A program made the translations under genes and the position numbers. The notes beneath the pieces are model-generated. The model ran no database searches. It saw only the letters and a program-made list of their open reading frames with translations, and was not told where the DNA came from. From assembly GCA_017619615.1 (NCBI GenBank), contig JAFZRY010000026.1, positions 18,320 through 82,319 on the forward strand: DNA of 64,000 nt, in the 5' to 3' direction. The DNA is from Lachnospiraceae bacterium. Lineage in GTDB: Bacteria; Bacillota; Clostridia; Lachnospirales; Lachnospiraceae. Positions within the stretch are counted from its first letter, which is position 1, and each line of letters opens with the position of its first letter. Below, in pieces: positions 44,280 through 52,288 of this stretch.

Positions 44280-45269
44280 ATGGGAAAGAAAAAAGACGAA
44301 GTCGTGATATCGCTGTCGGACCTGGAGGCGGCGGAGCAGATCCCGGGGATCAGTGAAAAGGACCTGGAAGCCATCGCGGCGCAGACCGGGACGTCTCCCG
44401 AGGAGACCCGGAGCGTGCTGAGCTCCGCGCTGGGCCTGCTGGCGGGCGGCGGCGCCCAGAACAATAACAGCAATGCGGCCGGCTCGCTCCTGGGAGCGCT
44501 GGCAGGCGGCAATAATGCGGGCGGCAATGCCGGCGCGGGCAATCTGCTTCTGTCCCTGCTGGGCAGCAGCGGGCAGCAGACCGTATCGCAGAACAGCGGC
44601 GTGAACCAGAACAGTTCCAACAGTATCCTGAGCCTGGCAGCCCCGCTGCTGCTGAACTCGCTGACGGGCAATAATGCGTCTTCGGGGACGCAGCAGAACC
44701 AGACGGCGCAGGCGCAGAATGCGTCGGAGCAGCAGGGCGGCGGTCTGTTGGGCGGCCTGCTGGGCGGTCTGTTCGGCGGCGGTTCGGGCTCCTCGTCCGG
44801 CAGTACGGCGCAGACGCAGCAGAGCAGCCAGCAGAGCCAGGGCGGAGGCCTGTTGAGCGGTCTGGGCTCCCTGCTGGGCGGCCTGGTTTCCACGGATACT
44901 TCGGCCGAGCAGGCGGAAGAGGAGGCGGCGTCCGCGACGACGACAACTTCCGGCAAGAAGAAAAAGAAACCCGCGTCTTCCGCGAAGAAACCGGCTTCCG
45001 GGAAGAAGACGGAGTCAGGCAAGAAGACGAATTCGGCCAAGAAGAAAACCGACTCCGCCAAGAAGACAGAGTCGGGCAAGAAGACGGAATCGGGCAAGAA
45101 GACCGAGTCCGGAAAGAAGACTGAGTCCGGCAAAAAGACGAATTCGGCCAAGAAGAAAACCGACTCCGCCAAGAAGACAGAGTCGGGCAAGAAGACTGAC
45201 ACCGGCAAGAAAACCACGACCGGCAAGAAGATCACATCCGCCTCGGACGCAAAAAAGCCGAAAAAGTGA
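44280..45269 (+). CDS. DUF937-like protein with Lys-rich repeat tail (paralogue 2)
   Basis: 329 residues in three parts: an N-terminal helical domain (VVISLSDLEAAEQIPGISEK), a Gly/Leu/Asn/Gln-rich DUF937-like middle (GSLLGALAGGNNAGGNAG, QQTVSQNSGVNQNSSNSIL), and a tail from about residue 222 made of KKTESG and KKTNSAKKKTDSA units, strongly basic and histone-H1-like. The middle shares QTVSQxSG and NSILSxAAP blocks with the gene at 11172. No signal peptide. The tail could bind nucleic acid or polyphosphate; that is inference. Placed 12 bases after the lyase, so it probably belongs to the same transcript. Confidence 0.8.
   Translation: MGKKKDEVVISLSDLEAAEQIPGISEKDLEAIAAQTGTSPEETRSVLSSALGLLAGGGAQNNNSNAAGSLLGALAGGNNAGGNAGAGNLLLSLLGSSGQQTVSQNSGVNQNSSNSILSLAAPLLLNSLTGNNASSGTQQNQTAQAQNASEQQGGGLLGGLLGGLFGGGSGSSSGSTAQTQQSSQQSQGGGLLSGLGSLLGGLVSTDTSAEQAEEEAASATTTTSGKKKKKPASSAKKPASGKKTESGKKTNSAKKKTDSAKKTESGKKTESGKKTESGKKTESGKKTNSAKKKTDSAKKTESGKKTDTGKKTTTGKKITSASDAKKPKK
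44946..45260 (+). repeat. 18-base in-frame tandem repeats (KKTESG)
   Basis: About a dozen units close to AAGAAGACGGAGTCCGGC, with a longer block GGCAAGAAGACGAATTCGGC occurring twice. Codon variation shows it is not very recent, but length variation is likely. Confidence 0.85.
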
Positions 45270-45286
45270 TCCGCTGACCCCGCCCG

Positions 45287-45356
45287 AAACAGGGCCATTG
45301 GGGGACGGTTCCTAAATGGCAGTGCCAGAAAGAACCGTCCCTCAGTGGCCCTGTTT
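45287..45356. repeat. Large inverted repeat (family A), convergent gene end
   Basis: Arms 45287-45311 and 45332-45356 are 25 bases each with two mismatches (AAACAGGGCCA ... GGGACGGTTC), loop 20 bases. It sits between two convergent genes and could stop transcription mechanically, but it lacks a T-run. The most complete family A copy in the window. Confidence 0.88.
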
Positions 45357-45362
45357 GAAAGT

Positions 45363-46250
45363 TTACGGCGCGCCGTTCAGCGAGAGGAGGTATTCGCGGA
45401 ATTCGCGGATCTCTTTACGGGCGGCGCGTTCTTTCAGGCAGATGAACTGGAGCGAGGCTTCGGTGCGGGGAGTCAGGGGGACGGCGGCGACGCCGTAGTA
45501 GTCGGCGAAGGAGCGGGGACCGAGGATCAGGCCCTTGCCGCCCCGCACCAGCCGCATGACGGTATCGATGCCGTCGGAGCGGTAGACGCGGCGCAGGTGG
45601 ATGTCATATTTGCGGACCATTTCGCGCAGGAGGCGGGCTTCGGAGCTCTGCTCCAGACCGGAGATCATCGTGCTGCCTTCCAGATCCTGGAAGCGCAGCG
45701 TTTTTTTATGCGCCAGCGGATTGTCCGGCGCCATCAGGATGCACTGGACCTCGCGGATGAGGGGCAGGGAGAAATACTCGCTGTGGTCCGAAACGTAGTC
45801 CTCGGAGGGCAGCACGTCCAGCGCCATGTCCAGACTTTTCTGTTTTAAGGGCAGCAGAAAATCCCGGCTGGCTTCGGTGATGAAGGAGATCTCCAGTTCA
45901 GGCCGTTCCTCGAAATAGCTGATGATCTTCGGGAACAGGCCGTTGGAGAAGACGCGGGAGCCCACGCCGATGCGCAGATGGCGGCCGGTCCGCTGCGTGC
46001 TCTGCACCTGTCGGCTGAAGCGGTCCCAGGCGTCGGCGATGCCGCGGGCCTCTTCGCAGAAGGCCTGCCCCTCCGTGGTCAGCGTCAGCCCCTGGCTGCT
46101 GCGCGCGAACAGATCGTAACCCAGCTCCTGTTCCAGCCGGTGGATCTGCTGGGACAGCGCGGACTGCGAAATAAATAATCGCTCCGCCGCGGTGGAGATG
46201 CTGCCGCAGCCCGCGGCTTCCAGAACGTACAGGACCTGTGAGATCGTCAT
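45363..46250 (-). CDS. LysR-family transcriptional regulator
   Basis: 295 residues. The N-terminal winged helix-turn-helix is classic: QVLYVLEAAGCGSISTAAER, LFISQSALSQQIHRLEQELG, YDLFARSSQGLTLTTEG. The rest is the substrate-binding-like effector domain (about 90-290). Divergent from iorA with 153 bases between, the usual layout for a LysR regulator controlling the neighbouring operon; a CTTA-N9-TAAG dyad lies in that gap. The effector may be an aromatic keto acid or acid, by inference. Confidence 0.93.
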   Translation of the reverse strand: MTISQVLYVLEAAGCGSISTAAERLFISQSALSQQIHRLEQELGYDLFARSSQGLTLTTEGQAFCEEARGIADAWDRFSRQVQSTQRTGRHLRIGVGSRVFSNGLFPKIISYFEERPELEISFITEASRDFLLPLKQKSLDMALDVLPSEDYVSDHSEYFSLPLIREVQCILMAPDNPLAHKKTLRFQDLEGSTMISGLEQSSEARLLREMVRKYDIHLRRVYRSDGIDTVMRLVRGGKGLILGPRSFADYYGVAAVPLTPRTEASLQFICLKERAARKEIREFREYLLSLNGAP

Positions 46251-46271
46251 GGCCGAATCCTTTCCAATTAA

Positions 46272-46288
46272 CTTATGTTTCGATTAAG
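46272..46288. promoter_or_regulatory. Putative LysR-regulator binding site
   Basis: CTTA-N9-TAAG dyad with T-N11-A spacing, 22 bases upstream of the regulator start and about 115 before iorA. A nearby second AACTTAT (46293) repeats the half-site. Confidence 0.5.
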
Positions 46289-46403
46289 AAAAACTTATAC
46301 CCATATTATAAAATAACACTACCCCTTTGACAAGAGGCGGAGTACAATAGAATCAGCAAATATCGTGAAAAAACGCAATTCCAATACGAAAGGCGGATAA
46401 ACT

Positions 46404-48155
46404 ATGGCAAAAGTTCTTTTGTCCGGCAATGAAGCCATCGCCCGCGGCGCCTACGAGGCCGGGGTGAAGGTGGCTTCCGCATACCCCGGAACCCCCAGCA
46501 CGGAAATTTTCGAGAACCTGCCGCTGTACAAGGACGTCCTGTACAGCGAATGGGCCCCCAATGAGAAAGTGGCCACGGAAGTGGCTTACGGCGCCTCCAT
46601 CGGCGGCGTGCGCAGCCTGACGGCCATGAAGCACGTGGGCGTCAACGTCGCGGCGGACCCGATCTTCACGGCGGCCTACAACGGCGTCACCGGTGGCTTC
46701 GTGATCGTCAGCGCGGACGATCCCAGCATGCACTCCTCGCAGAACGAGCAGGACAACCGCCACTACGCGAAATCGGCCAAGATGGCCATGGTGGAGCCCT
46801 CCGACTCCCAGGAATGCAAGGATTTCCTGATCGCGGCCTACGAGATCTCCGAAAAATTCGACACCCCCGTCCTGTTCCGGACCACGACCCGCGTGGCGCA
46901 CTCCAAATCCCTCGTGCAGCTGGGTGAGCGCACGGAAGCCGCCGTGCCGGAATACAAGCGCAACGTGCGCAAATTCGTCTGCACCCCCGCCAACGCGTAC
47001 CAGAACCACCCCAAGGTGGAAGAGAACCTGAAGGCGCTGGAAGCGTGGGCCTGTACCAGCCCGCTGAACCGTATGGAACTGAAGGACATGAAGGTCGGCG
47101 TCATCTCCGCGTCCATCGCGTACCAGTACGCGAAAGAAGTCTTCCCGGAGAACACCTCCTTCCTGAAGCTGGGCATCACCAACCCTCTGCCGATGGATCT
47201 GATCCGCGAATTCGCGGCGAAGGTGGAAAAACTGTACGTGATCGAGGAACTGGACCCCTTCATGGAGGACCAGATCAAGGCGGCCGGCATCCCCTGCATT
47301 GGCAAAGAACTGACCGGCCTGATGTATGAAATGAATCCCGAGCGGCTGCGCGAGCAGATCTTCGGCGAAAAGCCCGCCGTGACCGACGTGGGCGTGGCCG
47401 CCGTGTCCCGCCCGCCCGTGCTGTGCCCGGGCTGCCCGCACCGCGGCTTCTTCTACACGATGGGGCGCCACAAAGATTTTGTGGTGGCCGGCGACATCGG
47501 CTGCTACACGCTGGGCGCGGCCCCGCCTCTGAGCGCGCTGGACAGTGTGGTCTGCATGGGCGGCGGCTTCTCCGTGGCCATGGGCCTCGCGAAGGCGTTC
47601 CAGGTGACAGGCCGCACGGACAAGAAGGTCTTCGGCGTGTTGGGCGATTCCACGTTCTTCCACAGCGGCATCACCGGCGCGGTGGAGATCATGTATAACC
47701 AGGGCAACGTCATCCCCGTGGTGCTGGACAACCACATCACCGGCATGACGGGCCACCAGGACAACCCCGGCTCCGGCTACACGCTGCAGGGCGAGATCGC
47801 GGCGAGCCTGAAGGTCGAGGAAGTGCTGAAGGGCTGCGGCTTCGAAAACGTGATCATCGTGGATCCGCAGGATCTGAAGGCGATGGAACAGGCGGTACAG
47901 GACGCGCTGAAGTCGGAAGTCCCCGCGGCCATCATTTCCCGCCGGCCGTGCCTGCTGATCAAGCGGATGAAGCATGACATCGGGATGTGCAAAGTCGATA
48001 CCGACAAGTGCATCGGCTGCAAAAAGTGCCTGACGGTGGGCTGCCCCGCCATCAGCGTGAACGACAGAAAAGCGAAGATCGATCCCAACCAGTGCGTGGG
48101 CTGCACGGTCTGCGCCCAGGTCTGCCCGATGAAGGCGATCGAAAAGGAGGCCTGA
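46404..48155 (+). CDS. iorA: Indolepyruvate ferredoxin oxidoreductase, alpha subunit
   Basis: Oxygen-sensitive enzyme turning arylpyruvates into aryl-acetyl-CoA and CO2 with reduced ferredoxin. 583 residues. The N-terminal pyrimidine-binding domain starts LLSGNEAIARGAYEAGVKVA with YPGTPSTEI; the thiamine-diphosphate domain has CPGCPHRGFF, GDIGCYTLG and LGDSTFFHSGITG; the tail holds two ferredoxin-like clusters, CIGCKKCLTVGCP and CVGCTVCAQVCP. The start ATG follows AAAGGCGG. iorB follows after one base. Probably controlled by the divergent LysR gene. Confidence 0.96.
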   Translation: MAKVLLSGNEAIARGAYEAGVKVASAYPGTPSTEIFENLPLYKDVLYSEWAPNEKVATEVAYGASIGGVRSLTAMKHVGVNVAADPIFTAAYNGVTGGFVIVSADDPSMHSSQNEQDNRHYAKSAKMAMVEPSDSQECKDFLIAAYEISEKFDTPVLFRTTTRVAHSKSLVQLGERTEAAVPEYKRNVRKFVCTPANAYQNHPKVEENLKALEAWACTSPLNRMELKDMKVGVISASIAYQYAKEVFPENTSFLKLGITNPLPMDLIREFAAKVEKLYVIEELDPFMEDQIKAAGIPCIGKELTGLMYEMNPERLREQIFGEKPAVTDVGVAAVSRPPVLCPGCPHRGFFYTMGRHKDFVVAGDIGCYTLGAAPPLSALDSVVCMGGGFSVAMGLAKAFQVTGRTDKKVFGVLGDSTFFHSGITGAVEIMYNQGNVIPVVLDNHITGMTGHQDNPGSGYTLQGEIAASLKVEEVLKGCGFENVIIVDPQDLKAMEQAVQDALKSEVPAAIISRRPCLLIKRMKHDIGMCKVDTDKCIGCKKCLTVGCPAISVNDRKAKIDPNQCVGCTVCAQVCPMKAIEKEA

Positions 48156-48156
48156 G

Positions 48157-48732
48157 ATGAAAGAAGTGAAAAGCGCATTATTAGTGGGCGTCGGCGGCCA
48201 GGGCGCCATCCTGACGGCCCGGATCCTGGTGAACGGCCTGATGCGGGCCGGCTACGACGTCAAAATGTCCGAAGTCCACGGCATGAGCCAGCGCGGCGGC
48301 AGCGTCTCCACGCAGGTCCGCTGGGGCGATAAAGTCTGGTCCCCCCTGATCGGCCCGGGCGCCGCGGACATCGTGGTGGCCTTTGAGAAGATGGAGGCCG
48401 TCCGCTATGCGAACTATCTGAAACCCGACGGCGTGGCCGTGATCAACGACTACGAGATCGAAGGCGCCACCGTGGCCGCGGGCCTCGCGAAATACCCGGA
48501 AGGCACGCTGGAAGCCATGCAGGCCCATTTCACCTGCCACGTCCTGAACGCGGAGAAGATCGCGCACGAGCTGGGCAACCCGAAATGCATGAACATCGTC
48601 CTGTTCGGCAGCATGGTCAAGGCCCTGCACATGGACGACATCGACTGGGAGAGCGTCATCGCTGACACCGTGCCGCCGAAGTTCCGGGAACTGAACCTGG
48701 CGGCGTACAAGGCCGGGTACGATGCGGTATAA
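48157..48732 (+). CDS. iorB: Indolepyruvate ferredoxin oxidoreductase, beta subunit
   Basis: 191-residue gamma-domain subunit. LLVGVGGQGAILTARILVNG, the CoA-contact region MSEVHGMSQRGGSVSTQVRW and ALVAFEK-like VVAFEKMEAVRY identify the family. Start after AAAAGGAGGCCTGAG, within the last codons of iorA. Confidence 0.96.
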   Translation: MKEVKSALLVGVGGQGAILTARILVNGLMRAGYDVKMSEVHGMSQRGGSVSTQVRWGDKVWSPLIGPGAADIVVAFEKMEAVRYANYLKPDGVAVINDYEIEGATVAAGLAKYPEGTLEAMQAHFTCHVLNAEKIAHELGNPKCMNIVLFGSMVKALHMDDIDWESVIADTVPPKFRELNLAAYKAGYDAV

Positions 48733-48733
48733 C

Positions 48734-48765
48734 AAAATCGCCCACTGAGAACCGTCCCCGGGTGG
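48734..48765 (-). repeat. Repeat family A copy at island junction
   Basis: AAAATCGCCCACTGAGAACC then GTCCCCGGGTGGG, the reverse complement of the copy at 18794-18826 with few changes. It lies exactly at the left edge of the AT-rich island. Confidence 0.75.
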
Positions 48766-48945
48766 GTTAATATTGCTGGCAATATATGCGGTCATTATGT
48801 ATTTGTAGTTGGATATGTTCAACATACTAATGGGTCTAAGTATCTAAGAATATGCAACGGGTGGGATAGTTCGTCAAATCGATTTATAAAATTCAGACCA
48901 TCATGCTTATCATTCTTTGGAGGATACTGTATTAAAATTTCGTAG
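48766..48945 (+). pseudogene. 3' remnant of a C39-like cysteine peptidase gene
   Basis: No start codon with a ribosome site, but the frame encodes 59 residues up to a TAG at 48943: GHYVFVVGYVQHTNGSKYLR followed by ICNGWDSSSNRFIKF. A His in GHYVFVVGY followed by a NGWD block is typical of the C-terminal half of C39/papain-like peptidases. The upstream Cys half is missing and is replaced by the repeat at 48734. The AT-rich composition matches the next gene but not the flanking genes. Confidence 0.6.
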
Positions 48946-48953
48946 GTAATGCT

Positions 48954-49553
48954 ATGAAGGGTAAGAGAGAAATCTATATGTTTCTGGCTTTATCGATGTT
49001 ATGCATAAATATGCTTTGCAGTTGTTCTTCTGGCAATGGGTATCCTCCAAAGTTTTCTTACGAAGGAAAGGCGTTTATCTATAGTGGACACGACTTTGCT
49101 TTTTTACCTGAGAATTACCAATTGTTAGGTATGGTAGAAGAAGCTCTGCAGACTAAGTGGGACTTCAACGGGACGTTTGGAAGTGCAGATTCCCCTGTTT
49201 ATCTAAACTCAGATCATGGGAATGCAATCTTGGTTTGTGTAAAAAATTCAGAAGAATACAAACTTTTTGTAACAAAGGAGTTGATCTCCTATGGCTATGC
49301 TTTTGTGAAGGGGAGACTGTATCGGGATACCTACCGCCAAATGGAGTCGCTTCCTAGTGACTTTATACTATATGGGACAATCTGGAAACAAGTGTTTGAT
49401 AAGATACCGGATGAAGAATTAAGCGGAGGAATCACATTAACAGAATATATTAACGGAAATGTATTTGTCAGTAATCAGAATGATAATTATATCTATATAG
49501 AAGCGGCGCAATATTATCCGGGAATATATCATGAATTTGAGCGGATCAATTAA
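48954..49553 (+). CDS. AT-rich lipoprotein of unknown function
   Basis: 199-residue lipoprotein; signal MFLALSMLCINMLCSCSSG with the lipidated Cys near residue 23. The mature part is acidic with FSYEGKAFIYSGHDFAFLPE, LLGMVEEALQTKWDFNGTFG and a C-terminal YINGNVFVSNQNDNYIYIEA; no motif I recognise. A/T-rich codons (AAT, TAT, TTA) contrast with the GC-rich codons of iorB and the CoA-transferase, suggesting transfer. The start is the ATG 8 bases after the peptidase-remnant stop; its ribosome site (TAGGTAAT) is weak, as if it relied on translation of the lost upstream gene. Confidence 0.75.
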   Translation: MKGKREIYMFLALSMLCINMLCSCSSGNGYPPKFSYEGKAFIYSGHDFAFLPENYQLLGMVEEALQTKWDFNGTFGSADSPVYLNSDHGNAILVCVKNSEEYKLFVTKELISYGYAFVKGRLYRDTYRQMESLPSDFILYGTIWKQVFDKIPDEELSGGITLTEYINGNVFVSNQNDNYIYIEAAQYYPGIYHEFERIN

Positions 49554-49571
49554 GAACTGATTAGGAGAAGT

Positions 49572-50891
49572 ATGAACGTTTACGAACAATACAAACAAAA
49601 ACTCCGCACGCCCAAGCAGGCCGTGCAGGCCGTCAAGTCCGGCGACTGGGTGGACTACACCACCAACATCTGCTTCCCGCCCCTGCTGGACGCGGCGCTG
49701 GCGGCGCGCCGGGACGAGCTCCTGGACGTCAAGATTCGGGGAAACCTGACCTTCGGCCCCATTCAGGTGGCGGAATGCGACCCGACGCGGGAGCATTTCA
49801 TCTACAACACCTGGCATTGCTCCGGCTATGAGCGCGCGCTGGCGGACAAGGGCCTGTGCAATTACATCCCCATGCTGTTCCGCAACAACAGCTGGTATTA
49901 CGAGAACTTCCTCACCGTGAACGTGGCCATGATGGCGGTGCCGCCCATGGACGCCCACGGCTACTTCAACTTTTCCTGCGCGACGGGCGTGGCGGCCGCC
50001 ATCCTGAAGAAGGCGGACATTGTGATCCTGGAGGTGAACGAGCACCTGCCGCGCATCCAGGGCCTGTTCGGGGAATGCATCCACGTCTCCGAGGTCGACA
50101 TGGTCGTGGAAGGCGAGCATGCGCCGCTGCCGGAATTTCCGGTGGCCGCGGCTACGGAGGAGGACAGGGCCATCGCCGCGCACCTGATCCCGCACATCAG
50201 GGACGGCGCCACGGTGCAGCTGGGCATCGGCGCCATGCCGAACGTGGTCGGCGCGATGCTGGCGGATTCGGATATCAAAGACCTGGGCATGCACACGGAA
50301 CTCTGCGGCGACGCCTACCAGCTCTTGTACGAGGCCGGCAAGCTGACCAATAAGAAAAAGACGCTGTACCCCGGCAAGGGCCTGACCGGCATCGTGTTCG
50401 GCTCCAAGGCGCTGTACGACTGGGTGCAGGACAACCCTGCCGTGGCGGTCGCGCCGCTGTCGTATGTGAATGATCCGGCGGTCATCGCGCAGAATCAGGA
50501 CATGATCTCCGTGAACAACTGCATCGCGGTGGACCTGTACGGGCAGATCTCGTCCGAAAGCGCGGGTCTGCGCCAGATCAGCGGCACCGGCGGCCAGCTG
50601 GACTACGTGACCGGCGCGCAGGCGGCGCCCGGCGGCAAGGCCTTCATCTGCATGACCTCCTCTTTCGTGGACAAGAAGGGCGTGCGCCATTCCCGCATTC
50701 TGCCGCATTTCGGCGGCGATATCATCACCACGCCCCGCACCCAGGCTTTCTGGGTCGTCACCGAAAACGGGGCGGTCAACCTGGCCGGCGCTTCCACCTG
50801 GGAGCGGGCCGAACGCCTCATCTCCATCGCGCACCCGGACTTCCGGGAAGAGCTGGAATACGCGGCAAAAGAACAGAAGATCTGGTTATAA
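49572..50891 (+). CDS. Acetyl-CoA hydrolase/transferase family CoA-transferase
   Basis: 439 residues, family of 4-hydroxybutyrate and butyryl-CoA:acetate CoA-transferases. QAVQAVKSGDWVDYTTNICF at the start, GNLTFGPIQVAECDP, and the catalytic-Glu region DLGMHTELCGDAYQLLYEAG, followed by GIVFGSKALYDWVQDNP. It swaps CoA between acyl groups. Between iorAB and an aminotransferase it could release aryl-acetate or branched acid from its CoA ester while forming acetyl-CoA, which would save ATP. Precise substrate cannot be read from the sequence. The ATG follows AGGAGAAGT. Confidence 0.93.
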   Translation: MNVYEQYKQKLRTPKQAVQAVKSGDWVDYTTNICFPPLLDAALAARRDELLDVKIRGNLTFGPIQVAECDPTREHFIYNTWHCSGYERALADKGLCNYIPMLFRNNSWYYENFLTVNVAMMAVPPMDAHGYFNFSCATGVAAAILKKADIVILEVNEHLPRIQGLFGECIHVSEVDMVVEGEHAPLPEFPVAAATEEDRAIAAHLIPHIRDGATVQLGIGAMPNVVGAMLADSDIKDLGMHTELCGDAYQLLYEAGKLTNKKKTLYPGKGLTGIVFGSKALYDWVQDNPAVAVAPLSYVNDPAVIAQNQDMISVNNCIAVDLYGQISSESAGLRQISGTGGQLDYVTGAQAAPGGKAFICMTSSFVDKKGVRHSRILPHFGGDIITTPRTQAFWVVTENGAVNLAGASTWERAERLISIAHPDFREELEYAAKEQKIWL

Positions 50892-50903
50892 AGGAGACAC
50901 ATC

Positions 50904-52088
50904 ATGATTAATGAATCCATGGCAGCGATCGGCCGCAGCCGCTCCTGCATCCGGGAACTCTTCGAGTACGGCAATCAGCAGGCCGCCATCGTGGGCCGGG
51001 AGAACGTTTACGACTTCTCCATCGGCAACCCCTCCATCCCGGCGCCGCCGGAAGTGGACGAGGCCATCATTTCCGCCGTCCAGAACCTGGACAGCATTTC
51101 CGTGCACGGCTACACCTCCGCGGCGGGCAACCCGGCCCTGCGCGAGATGGTGACGGCGGACCTGAACAAGCGCTACGGCACCAACCTGACCAGCTTCAAC
51201 ATTTTCTTCACCTGCGGCGCGGCCCCTTCCATCGTGTCGGTCGTCCGGGCGCTGGCGGTGGACGGCGCGGAGATCGTCGTGCAGGCTCCGTTCTTCCCGG
51301 AATACAAGGTCTATGTAGAGAAAAACGGCCCGAAACTCGTGGTCGTCCCGCCTAAATACCCGGATTTCCAGATCAATCTGCCGGGCATGGACGCGGCCAT
51401 CAACGAACACACCCAGGCGGTCATCGTCAACTCCCCGAACAACCCGTCCGGCGTGATCTACAGCCGGGAGACGCTGGAAAAACTGGGCGAGTTGCTGAAG
51501 CGGAAAGAAGAGGAGTACGGCCATCCGATCTACATCATTTCCGACGAGCCGTACCGCGAGCTGGTGTATGACGGCGCGGTTGTCCCGTTCGTGCCGTCCA
51601 TCTATCCGGACAGCATCGTCTGCTATTCGTTCTCCAAGGCGCTGTCCGTACCCGGCGAGCGCATCGGCTACGCGCTGGTGGCGGATACCTGCACGGACGA
51701 GCTGGCGGTCATGGACGCCATCGTCGGCGCGGCCCGCTCCATCGGCCATGTCTGCGCCCCCTCTCTGCAGCAGCGCGTCGTCGGCCTGTGCGCCGGCGTC
51801 CGCCCGGACATGAAGGCCTACGACCACAACCGCCTGCGCCTCTACAATGCCCTGACCTCCTATGGCTACACCTGCGTGAAGCCTCAAGGCGCGTTCTACC
51901 TGTTTGTCAAGGCTCCGGGCGGCGACGCCAAAGCCTTCTCGGACAAAGCGAAAGAGCGCAACCTCCTGATCGTCCCCGGCGCCGACTTCGGCTGCCCAGA
52001 CTACTTCCGCGCCAGCACCTGCGTGTCGCCGGAAATGATCGAGAAAGCGCTGCCGCACTTTGAAGCGCTGATCAAGGAATATCAGTAA
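50904..52088 (+). CDS. Class I/II PLP aminotransferase
   Basis: 394 residues, fold type I aspartate-aminotransferase superfamily. YDFSIGNPSIPAPPEVDEAI, CGAAPSIVSVVRALAVDG, NSPNNPSGVIYSRETL, DEPYRELVYDG and the PLP lysine in YSFSKALSVPGERIGYAL. Removes the amino group from an amino acid to give the keto acid used by the upstream oxidoreductase. 12 bases after the CoA-transferase. Confidence 0.94.
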   Translation: MINESMAAIGRSRSCIRELFEYGNQQAAIVGRENVYDFSIGNPSIPAPPEVDEAIISAVQNLDSISVHGYTSAAGNPALREMVTADLNKRYGTNLTSFNIFFTCGAAPSIVSVVRALAVDGAEIVVQAPFFPEYKVYVEKNGPKLVVVPPKYPDFQINLPGMDAAINEHTQAVIVNSPNNPSGVIYSRETLEKLGELLKRKEEEYGHPIYIISDEPYRELVYDGAVVPFVPSIYPDSIVCYSFSKALSVPGERIGYALVADTCTDELAVMDAIVGAARSIGHVCAPSLQQRVVGLCAGVRPDMKAYDHNRLRLYNALTSYGYTCVKPQGAFYLFVKAPGGDAKAFSDKAKERNLLIVPGADFGCPDYFRASTCVSPEMIEKALPHFEALIKEYQ

Positions 52089-52100
52089 GGAGGACCACAG

Positions 52101-52280
52101 ATGATTTACGTATGCGAGATCTGCGACTGGGAATACGATGAAGCGAAAGGCCTCCCCGAAAGAGGCATCGCTCCCGGGACGAAATGGGAAGACCTTCCCG
52201 AAAAGTTCTACTGCTACGTCTGCGGCGCGACCAAAGAACAGTTCAGCGCCTCCGGGACGGCAGCGGATATTGAAGAGTAA
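52101..52280 (+). CDS. Rubredoxin-like small iron protein
   Basis: 59-residue protein below normal ORF limits. It begins [20 protein letters not shown] and has two CxxC knuckles, CEIC and CYVC, with [17 protein letters not shown] matching the rubredoxin WxDLPxxFxCPxCG region. The usual Pro after the third Cys is Tyr and the CGY after the first pair is CDW, so the redox potential may differ. The C-terminal tail is acidic. AAGGAGG lies 12 bases before ATG, just after the aminotransferase, so it is probably the last gene of that transcript; likely electron carrier. Confidence 0.88.
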   Translation: MIYVCEICDWEYDEAKGLPERGIAPGTKWEDLPEKFYCYVCGATKEQFSASGTAADIEE

Positions 52281-52288
52281 GTATAACA

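Noticed and set aside
44946-45260. CRISPR-like array in the Lys-rich tail
   Set aside because: Units are adjacent and coding, with no unique spacers.
48734-48765. iorB terminator
   Set aside because: Stem CCCAC/GTGGG is short, there is no T-run, and the sequence is a dispersed repeat.
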